A stretch of DNA of 64,000 nt from G963556115 sp963677015. Lineage in GTDB: Bacteria; Planctomycetota; SZUA-567. This document shows positions 27,345 through 36,188 of the stretch, piece by piece. Made by a program: the position numbers and the translations under genes. The notes beneath the pieces were generated by a model. That model worked only from the letters and a program-made list of their open reading frames with translations. It did no database searches and had not been told where the DNA came from. The stretch is from positions 1,116,001-1,180,000 of the forward strand of contig OY781533.1 in the NCBI GenBank assembly GCA_963677015.1. Direction: 5' to 3'. Within the stretch, counting starts at the first letter, position 1. Each line of letters opens with the position of its first letter.

Positions 27345-29693
27345 TTATGAGGTGCATACCGCTGAAATTGTTTCCAGCAGGTCATAGCTTCGGTATGGTT
27401 TAGCTATAAAGCGGCAAAGCCCATTCTCAAGCATTTGCTGGACCTCCTGATCCGGAGCTAGCCCCGAGGCCAGGATTACCTTGATATCTGGATTTATATC
27501 TGTCATTCTTTTAAAACACTCCTTTCCGTTCATATCCGGCATAATCATATCAAGCAGTATTACCATGTATTTTGAACTGTCTTTTTCTATTATCTTTAGA
27601 GCTTCGGAACCGCTCTCCAGTGTGCTGACGGTATATCCGGCTTCTTCAAGAATACGTGACGCTGTTATTCTCATGATTTTTTCGTCATCTACCACCAGAA
27701 TATTTCCTGCACCCTGCTGCTTTTTATCCGACTTGAGTGGCTTTTTTTCAGCGGAGTCTACAGCCGGCAACAGGATTGTGAATGTTGTGCCTGCATTCTC
27801 TTTACTTACAACTTTTATATCTCCCTTATGCTGTTCTATACTTCCGTAAACGGCAGATAAACCCAGTCCGGTTCCTTTTCCGGTTTCGCGGGTAGTGAAG
27901 AATGGTTCAAAAATATGTTCAAGATTATCCTGACTGATTCCTATGCCAGTATCACTTATGGTAATTTTGATATAGTCTCCGGTATCCAAAGTTTCCATAT
28001 AAGTGCTGGTTGTCGCTTTATGAAGAATGAGGTCTTCTGTGACGATAGTCATCGTCCCGCCATTTTCCATTGCCAAGGCAGAGTTGATTCCCATATTGAT
28101 AAAGATATTCTGGAGTTGTGAGGAATCACCGACTATAAAGTGTTTTTCAGCATTTAGAAAAATTTGAATGTCGATACGTTTATCAATCGTACGGATCAGA
28201 AGTTCTTTGGAATCTGATATTACCTCGTGTATATCTATGCTTGTGGATGGTATATTGTTCTTTCTGGCGAAAGAGAGCAGTTTGCTGGTAAGGCCGGCTG
28301 CTTTATCTGCGGTATTGATTATATGATTCAGATATTCTTCAGCTTCCGGGTCCCCGGCAACTTTTTTGGTGAGAAGCTCTGAGAAACCGATAATTCCTCC
28401 CAGCATATTGTTGAAATCGTGTGCTACACCTCCAGCAAGTTGTCCTATGGCATCCATTCGTTGACTGTGTTGAAGTTTTTCCTGCAATAGCTGTTGTTGC
28501 GTTATATCCCGAAATACCATTATCGCTCCAATTAGCCGCTTGTCATCCGTAATTATCGGGGCGGCAGAGTCGGTTATCAAATATTCGCTACCGTCTCTGG
28601 ATTTAAGTGAAGTGGTATCCTTCAGTGAGTAGGTCTTTCGTGTTTTTAGAACTTTTTTTATGGGGTTTTCTAATGTTTCTCCAGTTTCGGTGTCTTCAAG
28701 CAGTAGGACCTCGTCAATATTCTGATTCAAAGCTTCAGTCTCGGTGTAGCCTGTTAGTTTCAGGGCTATTTGGTTTATACGGGTTATTTTGCCTTGAGAA
28801 TTGGTGGAAATTACCCCATCTCCGATAGAATGAAGTGTTGTTTCGAGATCCTTTGCCATAATGTAGGTTCGGTTTTGCTGAATAATAAGTATTTCGGTTA
28901 TTTTTAAAATCATCAGTGAGGTGATTATAAGAGTAATTACAACGATTATACGCATGAAGATTTCATGCAGATTATCTGTCGGAAAAAGGCTTGCACTAAA
29001 CATTCTGCTGCTGCCCATTGACCAAAGATAGTCAAAAGTGGTATCGGCAAGCCAATAGTAAATAATAAATATTAAGGTGACAGTCAGTATGCCTTTTTTG
29101 ATTTGTGATTCTTTGGAGGTAAGAATCTTTAGATTGGTAACTAGTAATCTCGTATTTATGAAATAGGTAAATATAGGTGTGCCGATTATAAACGTTCCCA
29201 AGGAGTGCGCCATTGCCCACTTCGAAAAAGTACTGAATAGTTGTTCATGAGTGATTATGCCGAGTAGGTATTTTGATACTGAACCGCCTGCGGCGGTTGC
29301 CATAGGGGTTAGAATTAAGGCTATTATAAAACAAAGTATAATATTACGGGTATTTTTGAAAATAAGGTCTTTCGTGAGCAGCCTGCGCAGAAGATAGCCG
29401 GCAAGCTCGGGAGCAATAGTGTTCATAATACTTATACAAACAGCAAAATTCCATGAACTGCCCAGTGAATAATGGTTTGCCAGAATGCTCCCTAGAGCAA
29501 TACCCGGCGCTATGCTCCAGCCAAAGTAAAAGGAGGTTGTAATCGCAATTCCGGCCGCTGGCCAGATTGGCATAGGAAGGTGACCGAATCCGTTAAAGAT
29601 AATGTAATTAATTGCCGAAATTCCCCAATATCCCAATATTATCAGAATATTAATGAGTAGTATATTCGAATTTCTGGTATTTGGAAATACCAT
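27345..29693 (-). CDS. Hybrid sensor histidine kinase (MASE1-PAS-HisKA-HATPase-REC)
   Basis: The 782-residue membrane protein has an N-terminal MASE1-like region of about eight membrane segments (residues 10-285, with MPIWPAAGIAITTSFYFGW), a PAS domain (about 285-405), the phospho-acceptor His in GGVAHDFNNMLGG (about 420), an ATPase domain with N-box and SDTGIGISQDNLEHIFEPFF and GKGTGLGLSAVYG, and a C-terminal receiver (ILVVDDEKIM; phospho-acceptor Asp in LLDMIMPDMNG, about 716). ATG 29693 was chosen for its AAGGA ribosome binding site; an upstream start adds 45 residues. The signal is unknown. No response regulator with an output domain is adjacent. It is divergent from the chemoreceptor gene. 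Confidence 0.93.
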   Translation of the reverse strand: MVFPNTRNSNILLINILIILGYWGISAINYIIFNGFGHLPMPIWPAAGIAITTSFYFGWSIAPGIALGSILANHYSLGSSWNFAVCISIMNTIAPELAGYLLRRLLTKDLIFKNTRNIILCFIIALILTPMATAAGGSVSKYLLGIITHEQLFSTFSKWAMAHSLGTFIIGTPIFTYFINTRLLVTNLKILTSKESQIKKGILTVTLIFIIYYWLADTTFDYLWSMGSSRMFSASLFPTDNLHEIFMRIIVVITLIITSLMILKITEILIIQQNRTYIMAKDLETTLHSIGDGVISTNSQGKITRINQIALKLTGYTETEALNQNIDEVLLLEDTETGETLENPIKKVLKTRKTYSLKDTTSLKSRDGSEYLITDSAAPIITDDKRLIGAIMVFRDITQQQLLQEKLQHSQRMDAIGQLAGGVAHDFNNMLGGIIGFSELLTKKVAGDPEAEEYLNHIINTADKAAGLTSKLLSFARKNNIPSTSIDIHEVISDSKELLIRTIDKRIDIQIFLNAEKHFIVGDSSQLQNIFINMGINSALAMENGGTMTIVTEDLILHKATTSTYMETLDTGDYIKITISDTGIGISQDNLEHIFEPFFTTRETGKGTGLGLSAVYGSIEQHKGDIKVVSKENAGTTFTILLPAVDSAEKKPLKSDKKQQGAGNILVVDDEKIMRITASRILEEAGYTVSTLESGSEALKIIEKDSSKYMVILLDMIMPDMNGKECFKRMTDINPDIKVILASGLAPDQEVQQMLENGLCRFIAKPYRSYDLLETISAVCTS

Positions 29694-30121
29694 TTTATCA
29701 GTCCTTTTTTGTAAAAATGGCATTAACATCTTTATTTTGTAATAACTTATATAATATAAAGTATCACTGTTAATAATTGAATACAAATTTTTTTTGGTGT
29801 TTTCAGAGAAATAATATTCTGGTTGCATGAAATTTTAAACCTGTTATTATAGCATAGTATATGTACGAAATGTAAATTGTTCTGCTGAATAATTTCTTAG
29901 TATGTGCTATTGGGTATTTTGTGCTTATAAGTGGTCCTTCGTTTATTTGCGTTGGGTTTTCGAGTACATTTAGGGGTAAGATAGTTTAAGTTTTTTTGAA
30001 GTAGTGGTATGGTTAATTAAAGTATTGATTGTCGTTAACAATGAAACTGGGATGATTTGGTTCAGATCTGAGAGTGATTATCGCGGCAGGTAGCGGTTGA
30101 TTTTAGTTAAAGGTTCGATTT
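29694..30121. other. Divergent spacer between kinase and chemoreceptor genes
   Basis: About 430 AT-rich bases. Promoters for both flanking genes must lie here, but I cannot place either with confidence. I looked for a sigma-28 element ahead of the chemoreceptor: a good -35-like TTAAGTTT near 29990 is not followed by a matching -10. Confidence 0.4.
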
Positions 30122-32467
30122 ATGAAGACAACAAAGTTATTGTTTGTTGGAATTGTTTCGCTGGTATTACTAAGTATTATTGCTGTTGTTGTTTCTGTTG
30201 AGATTGAATCTTCGGATGCAATAACAGACAACATTAAAAAAAATATTGAGACAACCGGCAAAGTTATTGCATCTGATATCAGCAGGCAGCTGACTGAAAA
30301 ATATGTTTTGGGTAAAAATCTTATCGGCGTCGTCGGTGAATTTAAAGACAGCTCAGATAATTTTGATTTTAAAACCATCGAATCACTTGCTGCTGCTTAC
30401 CTTAATAACGACAGTGATAAGACTACCGCCGGATTCTGGGTTATTCTGCAGCAGGAGGCTCTTACAGCTGCAGATCTTAAGGCTGATTCAAAGTGGGGGG
30501 TGCCAAATAAGCAGCTCAATACTTACACCTTCAGGGATGGGGAGAAGAATGTTACCGATACCCAGTTCAAGGATAATAGCAAGGATGATTATTTTGAAGT
30601 TCCGGTCACTACCGGCAAGGTTTATATGACCAATCCCTATGAATTTGAAGGTGTGTATATGGTCAGCACCTGCTTTCCAGTGATTGCGGGAGAAAAAGTG
30701 ATCGGTTCCGGAGGGTTTGATTTTGTTATATCCGAGCTGCAGAATCTGGTAGGGCAGATCAGAATCGAGGGGCAGGGCAGTGCTCGTCTTGTTACAGATA
30801 AAGGTATTGTTGTTTCTGATGCTGTTACTAAAGAGAATATCGGTAAGGATATATCCGCGCAGGAGAGTTATAAGAAAATTATCTCTCAGATAGCGGCTAA
30901 TGAGGTTTACGCACGGGTAACCGCTGATAATGGTGCGGCGGAGAGCGAATTTACTGTTGCGATGCCGGTTGCTATCGGTGATTACGGTAATCCTTGGATT
31001 CTGGAAATATCTGTTCCTTTGTCATTTATTCATGCTGCTGTTTACCGGGCGATGCTGTCGGTAGTTGCTATTGCGGTGGTGGTTATGGTTATTGCCGTTG
31101 TGGTCGCAATATTCTTTAGTATTTATGTTGGCCGGGCTATAAGTTCGCGCGATTTCTGGTATAAGCAGGTACTGGATACTATCTCTCCGCCAATTACCAT
31201 TACTGATATGAATAAGAAAATTAAATTTGTCAATAAACCCGCTCTTGAGCGTTTAGGTGTAACGGATGAAAATTGTCTGAATAAGACCTATAACCAGTTG
31301 TGGGACAAGGCGGCTGAAACTGCTGCCAGTTGGGACAGCTCACTTGAAGCTGCTTTAAAGAGTGGGGCTCGCGAAAGCACGGTTGTTGAAATTTTCGGAG
31401 ACAGCTGGAATGCAATCTGTGATTATGTGCATGATGAAAAAGGCGTTAAGCAGGGAATGATAGAGTATCTGGAGAAAATTACTGCTCGCCGGAAGGTTGA
31501 ACGGATAATGGAGCAACTGGTTACAATGGTTGGGCACACTCAGCAGAGCAGTGAACAGATCAGCAGTGCTGCTCAGGCATTGTCGCAGGGAGCCACCGAA
31601 CAGGCTGCTTCACTCGAGGAAATATCCGCTTCCATAGGTACAACGTCTTCACAGGTATCAACCAATGCTGATAATGCAGCTATGGCAAATACTATTTCAC
31701 AGAATGCAAATTCACTGGCTACTGCGGGAAGTGAGAAGATGCATAGTCTGGAAGAAACGATGCAGCTTATAACCAGTAATGCTGAAATGACTCAGAAGGT
31801 TATCAAGACTATTGATGATATTGCTTTTCAGACAAATCTGCTGGCATTGAATGCAGCTGTAGAAGCTGCGCGTGCCGGGGTTCATGGTAAAGGATTTGCG
31901 GTAGTAGCTGAAGAGGTAAGAAATCTGGCGGCCAGAAGTGCCAGATCAGCGCAGGAGACCGCTGAATTGATTGATAAGTCCAACAGTGAGATTATAAAAG
32001 GGGCACAGCTTTCAAAAGATACGTCAAAAGCTCTGGTTGAGATTGCTCAAGAATCAGCAAAAGTCGAGGATCTTATTGCTGAGATTGCTTCAGCATCAAA
32101 GGAGCAGTCTGAAGGGATCGCACAGATAACCAGCGGTCTTGAACAGATAGATAAGATCACACAGCAGAATACATCTACTGCCGAGGAGACTGCCAGTGCT
32201 TCTCAAGAACTTAACAAAGAGATTCAGGCTCTTGTTGAAATATTGGGTATTGATACTGAGAGTAAATCTGAGCAGCCGGAGGTATCTGCGAAGAAACGTG
32301 GAATGCGGAAGCATCGCTCACGCTCTCTGCCAAAACCTAGGGCTAAAGTGGTGAAGCCTGTTGAGGATGATGCTAGTATAATAGCTGCTGATGCCGAGTG
32401 GGGAGGCAGTATCGTCAGCCCTAAGGAGCAGATAATTCTGGATGATTCAGAGTTTGGTAAGTTTTAA
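30122..32467 (+). CDS. Methyl-accepting chemotaxis protein (dCache sensor plus cytoplasmic PAS)
   Basis: The 781-residue chemoreceptor has a first membrane segment (residues 5-25), a large periplasmic dCache-type sensor (about 30-300), a second membrane segment (about 308-340), a PAS domain directly after it (about 345-455, DTISPPITITDMNKK) with no clear HAMP, and the signalling coiled coil (about 470-705) with the tip QTNLLALNAAVEAARAGVHGKGFAVVAEEVRNLA. After the coiled coil comes a basic linker (KKRGMRKHRSRSLPKPRAK) and an acidic tail ending EFGKF. Such tails may tether adaptation enzymes (inference). It senses an extracellular small molecule and signals to CheA/CheW, which are not in this window. 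Confidence 0.95.
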   Translation: MKTTKLLFVGIVSLVLLSIIAVVVSVEIESSDAITDNIKKNIETTGKVIASDISRQLTEKYVLGKNLIGVVGEFKDSSDNFDFKTIESLAAAYLNNDSDKTTAGFWVILQQEALTAADLKADSKWGVPNKQLNTYTFRDGEKNVTDTQFKDNSKDDYFEVPVTTGKVYMTNPYEFEGVYMVSTCFPVIAGEKVIGSGGFDFVISELQNLVGQIRIEGQGSARLVTDKGIVVSDAVTKENIGKDISAQESYKKIISQIAANEVYARVTADNGAAESEFTVAMPVAIGDYGNPWILEISVPLSFIHAAVYRAMLSVVAIAVVVMVIAVVVAIFFSIYVGRAISSRDFWYKQVLDTISPPITITDMNKKIKFVNKPALERLGVTDENCLNKTYNQLWDKAAETAASWDSSLEAALKSGARESTVVEIFGDSWNAICDYVHDEKGVKQGMIEYLEKITARRKVERIMEQLVTMVGHTQQSSEQISSAAQALSQGATEQAASLEEISASIGTTSSQVSTNADNAAMANTISQNANSLATAGSEKMHSLEETMQLITSNAEMTQKVIKTIDDIAFQTNLLALNAAVEAARAGVHGKGFAVVAEEVRNLAARSARSAQETAELIDKSNSEIIKGAQLSKDTSKALVEIAQESAKVEDLIAEIASASKEQSEGIAQITSGLEQIDKITQQNTSTAEETASASQELNKEIQALVEILGIDTESKSEQPEVSAKKRGMRKHRSRSLPKPRAKVVKPVEDDASIIAADAEWGGSIVSPKEQIILDDSEFGKF

Positions 32468-32487
32468 TTGCAGTATCTGGTTTGTTT

Positions 32488-32527
32488 AAAGCTACCGGCT
32501 GTTATTGTTAACAGCCGGTAGCTTTTT
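32488..32527. terminator. Bidirectional Rho-independent terminator
   Basis: AAAGCTACCGGCTGTTA and TAACAGCCGGTAGCTTTTT form a stem of over 15 bp with A-run and T-run flanks. It lies between the convergent chemoreceptor and AlkD genes. Confidence 0.93.
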
Positions 32528-32537
32528 ATAAATAAAA

Positions 32538-33266
32538 TTATGCCAATCCTTTTAAATAGCGTTGTCGCAGCGGCTCGGGAAAGCGCTCAATAGCATAGCG
32601 CAGAGCTGTGCGCGGCATAGACTGGTAGGAATTTATCTGTAGAAATTCGAGTTCGGTGTTAAGATCTCTTTTGCCGATTTCACGTAGACTCCAGCCTACC
32701 GCTTTATGTATCAGGTCATGAGGGTGGTGCAGGAGTATCTCCGAAAGTTTGAGGGCATCAGTGAAGAAACCTTTGCGGATAAAAGCATGTGAGCTTAGTA
32801 TGGCAATTCTTTCGTGCCATAATTTTCCGCTTCTGGCAAGCTGGTAGAGTATTGACCGGTCTTTCTTGTCAAGAAGGTAGCGGCCAGGAATATGCGGGGC
32901 GGTGAGATCTACCAGATCCCAGTTATTGATGACGTCAATTTCCGTCAGATACAGTTGATAAAGTTCTTTCTGATGCTGCAGGTCAAAAGATGTTTTTTGG
33001 CTGGCTTTGTTGAACTGCCTTTCCATCATAATAAGCGCCAGCAGACGTTCTTCGTGGTATTTTGAATGGAGTAAGTCGGTGATGATTTTAAAATCCACCC
33101 GGGAAAAATACTCCCGGGCGACTAATCTTATATTGGGATTGTTAATACCAAGAAAGTGATCTCCTTCGCCGTAACCGCCTGGAACGCTTTGGAAAAAACT
33201 GTATTGTTTTTTTAGTAATTTTGAGTCACTTTTACCACGAAGGGTGTCTCTTATCATTTTGAGCAT
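32538..33266 (-). CDS. AlkD-like DNA alkylation repair protein
   Basis: The 242-residue, all-helical HEAT-repeat protein shows the AlkD family landmarks: QSVPGGYGEGDHFLGI near residue 25, LLALIMMERQF, INNWDLVDLTAPHIPGRYLL with the conserved Trp-Asp pair, and WHERIAILSSHAFIRKG. AlkD proteins excise bulky or cationic alkylated purines without base flipping. The start is the ATG at 33266, one base after the upstream stop (TAAgATG); a second ATG nine bases later is possible. It is the last gene of a five-gene operon otherwise concerned with thiol and flavin redox chemistry. Confidence 0.9.
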   Translation of the reverse strand: MLKMIRDTLRGKSDSKLLKKQYSFFQSVPGGYGEGDHFLGINNPNIRLVAREYFSRVDFKIITDLLHSKYHEERLLALIMMERQFNKASQKTSFDLQHQKELYQLYLTEIDVINNWDLVDLTAPHIPGRYLLDKKDRSILYQLARSGKLWHERIAILSSHAFIRKGFFTDALKLSEILLHHPHDLIHKAVGWSLREIGKRDLNTELEFLQINSYQSMPRTALRYAIERFPEPLRQRYLKGLA

Positions 33267-33267
33267 C

Positions 33268-33702
33268 TTAGAAAAGGACCTCTTTAAGTGTCTGTGGATC
33301 CAGACGGTACTCTGAGCCTTCTCCGGAACAGAAACCGAATTTTTCCAGCATAAGAATCGTGAGATCATTATATCTTATTGATTTGCCGCTTATGTTGTCT
33401 TTCAGCGTTATGTCGCCTTTACGCAGCGGCTTGCCTCCTGTAGGATTGGGCATAGGACCACGATCATCGCGTACCTTTATTGTATAACGCCCTTCGACAC
33501 TTTTTTCGCGTTCCATTATATCTTTGCCGGCTTCTTCAAGTTCTTCAAGGCGTTTTATGATTGCGGCGACAGTAATTTCCAGTTTTTTGAACTCATCACG
33601 GTCTGCAGTAATTATTTCATCTATTGATCTTGAATCAGTACCGGTAAAGCCATCAAGTGATAATTCACCGGGTTCAAGGAGTTTTTCGATTTCGCTCTTC
33701 AT
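33268..33702 (-). CDS. Conserved protein of unknown function
   Basis: The 144-residue soluble protein has a helical, Glu-rich N-terminal half (coiled-coil propensity about 45-75) and a compact C-terminal half with YTIKVRDDRGPMPNPTGGKP, then KSIRYNDLTILMLEKFGFC and GEGSEYRLDPQTLKEVLF. I believe similar uncharacterised proteins occur in other anaerobes but cannot name a family. The ATG at 33702 has AAAGGA six bases upstream. It lies 13 bases after the [2Fe-2S] reductase gene and is coupled to the AlkD gene, so it shares the operon's regulation. No catalytic motif is evident. Confidence 0.75.
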   Translation of the reverse strand: MKSEIEKLLEPGELSLDGFTGTDSRSIDEIITADRDEFKKLEITVAAIIKRLEELEEAGKDIMEREKSVEGRYTIKVRDDRGPMPNPTGGKPLRKGDITLKDNISGKSIRYNDLTILMLEKFGFCSGEGSEYRLDPQTLKEVLF

Positions 33703-33715
33703 AATGTTTCCTTTA

Positions 33716-34720
33716 TTATGCAAATTTGTCATAGAAAATTTCGCTCTTATCCATACCTTTATTTTCAAGTACCTGGTGACAGGCGTTTATCATACCGGGG
33801 CTTCCGCAGAGGTAAGCCTGACAGTTCGAGAGGTCGGAATAATAGCGGTCAACCACCTCGGTGATAAGTCCGCTTTCACAATCATCACCGGTGATGTCTT
33901 CATTGGAGAGGGCTGGAATGTATTTAAACCAGGGGTGTTCATTCTCAAGGGTGCGGAATTTGTCGACATAGAAAAGATCATTATAGGTGCAGGCACCGAA
34001 GAAAAAGTTTGCTTTACGGTTGTCTATGCCTTTGGCGATCATTTCATATACCATACTCTGAACTGGTGATAATCCTGAGCCTCCGGCAATAAATATAATG
34101 TCCTTGCTGCTATCACGCAGATAGAAGTCACCATAAGGTCCGCTGAGAGTTACAGTATCTCCGACCTTCATATGATCATGTACATAAGTTGTCACGATAC
34201 CTTTAGGAACCCGGCGGATACAGAAGTCCAGATAGCCTTTTTCCTCGGGATTGGAGGCGATTGAGTAAGCCCGGTAGGTGCTGCGTTTCAAGTTGCCATA
34301 AGCTGGAGCGGTTATCTGCATATACTGGCCGGCCTGATATTTAACATCAACACCTTCGGGAAGCCTGAAGCGCACTCCTTTAATGTCATAGGTAAGATCT
34401 GCAATATCCTCAACTATGCAGTCATAGGTCGTGGAGCCGATAAGCTGTCCGGGAAGTTCAATAGATATGTCGGTGGTGAAACTGGTCTGGCAGGCAAGAC
34501 GCCAGCTGTTGCCCAGCTGCTCGGCAGAGAGTTTTTTCTCTTCCTTCTCCGTCGGAGCACTGCCGCCGTTTTTGACCTGAACCTTGCACATGCCGCAGAG
34601 CCCGCGCCCACCGCAGGCTGAGGGGAGAACAATATCGTTTGCCGACAGGTTTTCCAAAAGATTTTTTTCTGTATCGGCTTCGAGTATCTTCTCGCCGTTA
34701 TTGATGATAATCTGTACCAT
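33716..34720 (-). CDS. NAD(P)H reductase with N-terminal [2Fe-2S] ferredoxin domain and FAD domain
   Basis: This 334-residue soluble electron-transfer protein carries a plant-type [2Fe-2S] domain (residues 1-90; ligands in CGGRGLCGMC and a fourth Cys in WRLACQ), a ferredoxin-reductase FAD domain (RAYSIAS near 150) and an NAD-binding domain (GGSGLSPVQSMVYEM; YLCGSPGMINACHQVL). Order and length match the cytoplasmic part of NqrF and the reductases of multicomponent oxygenases. No membrane helix is present and no Nqr or oxygenase gene is nearby. It probably passes electrons from NADH to an unidentified acceptor. It is transcribed with thioredoxin reductase. Confidence 0.9.
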   Translation of the reverse strand: MVQIIINNGEKILEADTEKNLLENLSANDIVLPSACGGRGLCGMCKVQVKNGGSAPTEKEEKKLSAEQLGNSWRLACQTSFTTDISIELPGQLIGSTTYDCIVEDIADLTYDIKGVRFRLPEGVDVKYQAGQYMQITAPAYGNLKRSTYRAYSIASNPEEKGYLDFCIRRVPKGIVTTYVHDHMKVGDTVTLSGPYGDFYLRDSSKDIIFIAGGSGLSPVQSMVYEMIAKGIDNRKANFFFGACTYNDLFYVDKFRTLENEHPWFKYIPALSNEDITGDDCESGLITEVVDRYYSDLSNCQAYLCGSPGMINACHQVLENKGMDKSEIFYDKFA

Positions 34721-34758
34721 TTTTCGGTTAATCCTTCCAATTTTAAAGTAGTGAAGTT

Positions 34759-35706
34759 CTAAATCTCCTGATCCTGAAATAACTCCTCTACAGCCATTGC
34801 TGCAGTAGCTCCTTCGCCAACCGCGGTGGCTACCTGACGATACGAGCCTTCCCTGACATCACCAATAGCGAATAGTCCTTTGATTGCTGTCATCATACTG
34901 TTGTCTGTTTCAATATGTCCGCGGCAGTTTTTAGGTATGAGTTTGCAGATAAGATCCGTATTGGGGTTGGTGCCGACAAAAATAAAGACTCCATCGACAT
35001 CAATTTTACTGCTCTCTTTGCTGATATTATTTCTGACTTTTACCTGACTGACCGAAGGGTGTCCTGAAATCTCTTCCAGCTCACTGTCAAATAAAACTTT
35101 GATTTTTTCATTTGAGAGTACCTGCTTCTGATAGATCTTTTCCGCTCTGAATGCTTCCCGGCGATGGATAAGGGTTATTTTCGATGCGAATTTTGTGAGG
35201 TGAAGTGATTCCTTGAGTGCGGTATCGCCTCCGCCTACAACCACAATCTTTTTTCCCCTGAAGAAAGGGGCATCACAGGTGCCGCAGTAGCTGACTCCTT
35301 TGCCGCGCAGTTCCTCTTCTCCTTTTACTCCTAGCTTTTTGGGTGAGCTTCCAGTGGCGATTATCACCGCTCTAGCGCGTAAAGATTCCTTACCGGTGGT
35401 AATTTCAAATCCCTGATCAACCGAATAGCGTATATCCTTGGCCTCTGCAACTTTGAATTCGGTACCATAGCGTTCCGCTTGAGCCTGCATCTTCTCCGCC
35501 AGCTGTGGTCCGTCTATGCCTTCAGGAAATCCGGGATAATTTGCAATATCCATGGTCATGGAAACCTGTCCTCCGAGCAGCCCCTTTTCCAGTACCAGTA
35601 CGCGGCGCTGTGCTCTGCCGGCATAAATTGCTGCGGAAAGTCCGGCTGGACCGCCACCAATAATAATTACATCATAGTCTTTAACTGTTATGTCTTCTGC
35701 ATCCAT
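34759..35706 (-). CDS. trxB: Thioredoxin reductase
   Basis: The 315-residue flavoprotein has the FAD motif GGGPAGLSAAIYAGR, the redox-active CGTC in SYCGTCDAPFF, the NAD(P) motif VVGGGDTALKESL and the C-terminal FAD motif AIGDVREGSYRQVATAVGEGA. It reduces thioredoxin with NAD(P)H. The ATG at 35706 was chosen because longer in-frame reading runs antisense-free through the Lys-rich tail of the upstream gene and gives an unnatural Arg/Lys-rich leader. It starts one base after the upstream stop (TAAgATG). No thioredoxin gene lies in the window; the small Cys-rich protein upstream could be a partner. Confidence 0.95.
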   Translation of the reverse strand: MDAEDITVKDYDVIIIGGGPAGLSAAIYAGRAQRRVLVLEKGLLGGQVSMTMDIANYPGFPEGIDGPQLAEKMQAQAERYGTEFKVAEAKDIRYSVDQGFEITTGKESLRARAVIIATGSSPKKLGVKGEEELRGKGVSYCGTCDAPFFRGKKIVVVGGGDTALKESLHLTKFASKITLIHRREAFRAEKIYQKQVLSNEKIKVLFDSELEEISGHPSVSQVKVRNNISKESSKIDVDGVFIFVGTNPNTDLICKLIPKNCRGHIETDNSMMTAIKGLFAIGDVREGSYRQVATAVGEGATAAMAVEELFQDQEI

Positions 35707-35707
35707 C

Positions 35708-35962
35708 TTATTTATCTTTCTTCTTACTTGCCTTGTCTTTCTTTTTGCGTTTCTTGTCTTTTTTGTCCTTCTTATCCTTTTTCTTTTCCTTCTTCTTCTC
35801 TGTATCTTCACTCTTTGAAGCCGGAGGATTTATCGGAATAGAGTAGTCTATATATTCAGCTTTGCACAGATCTTTCTTGAAGCGGGAGCAGCCGCCGCAT
35901 TTGCGGCATCTGAAATTTCCTTTTTCAAGTTTGGCTTTTAATTTCCCTTTGATACAGCCCAT
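35708..35962 (-). CDS. Small Cys-cluster protein with a Lys-rich tail, unknown function
   Basis: The 84-residue protein has two contrasting halves. The N-terminal half holds five Cys (residues 3, 19, 22, 25 and 33) in CRKCGGC and KKDLC, which looks like a zinc- or iron-sulfur-binding knuckle. The C-terminal third is almost only Lys, Asp and Glu (runs such as KKDKKDKKDKKRKKK). It leads the operon with thioredoxin reductase, has a strong AAGGAG ribosome binding site, and is coupled to trxB. I recognise no family. The tail could bind nucleic acid or acidic protein surfaces (inference). Confidence 0.75.
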   Translation of the reverse strand: MGCIKGKLKAKLEKGNFRCRKCGGCSRFKKDLCKAEYIDYSIPINPPASKSEDTEKKKEKKKDKKDKKDKKRKKKDKASKKKDK

Positions 35963-36188
35963 ATCTCTTCTCCTTATTGCTGGGATTGAGTATAATACTG
36001 TCTGTAAACATATTATCGTTTATAGAGTAGAATTATCTAATTTTACCGGTAGTTCAAATATCTGTAAAGCAAATTCGTCCAACGCGGCAATTTTATTATT
36101 ATTGCTGCGTTGTTGTATTTCTGACTGCATATCGCTATAATCCTGAATAAATATCGTGTTAATACTACTTTACTATAGAGAAGGAAAC

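Noticed and set aside
35707..35811. N-terminal extension of thioredoxin reductase rich in Arg and Lys
   Set aside because: It is the shifted reading of the Lys-rich tail of the upstream gene; the FAD domain starts normally after the ATG at 35706.
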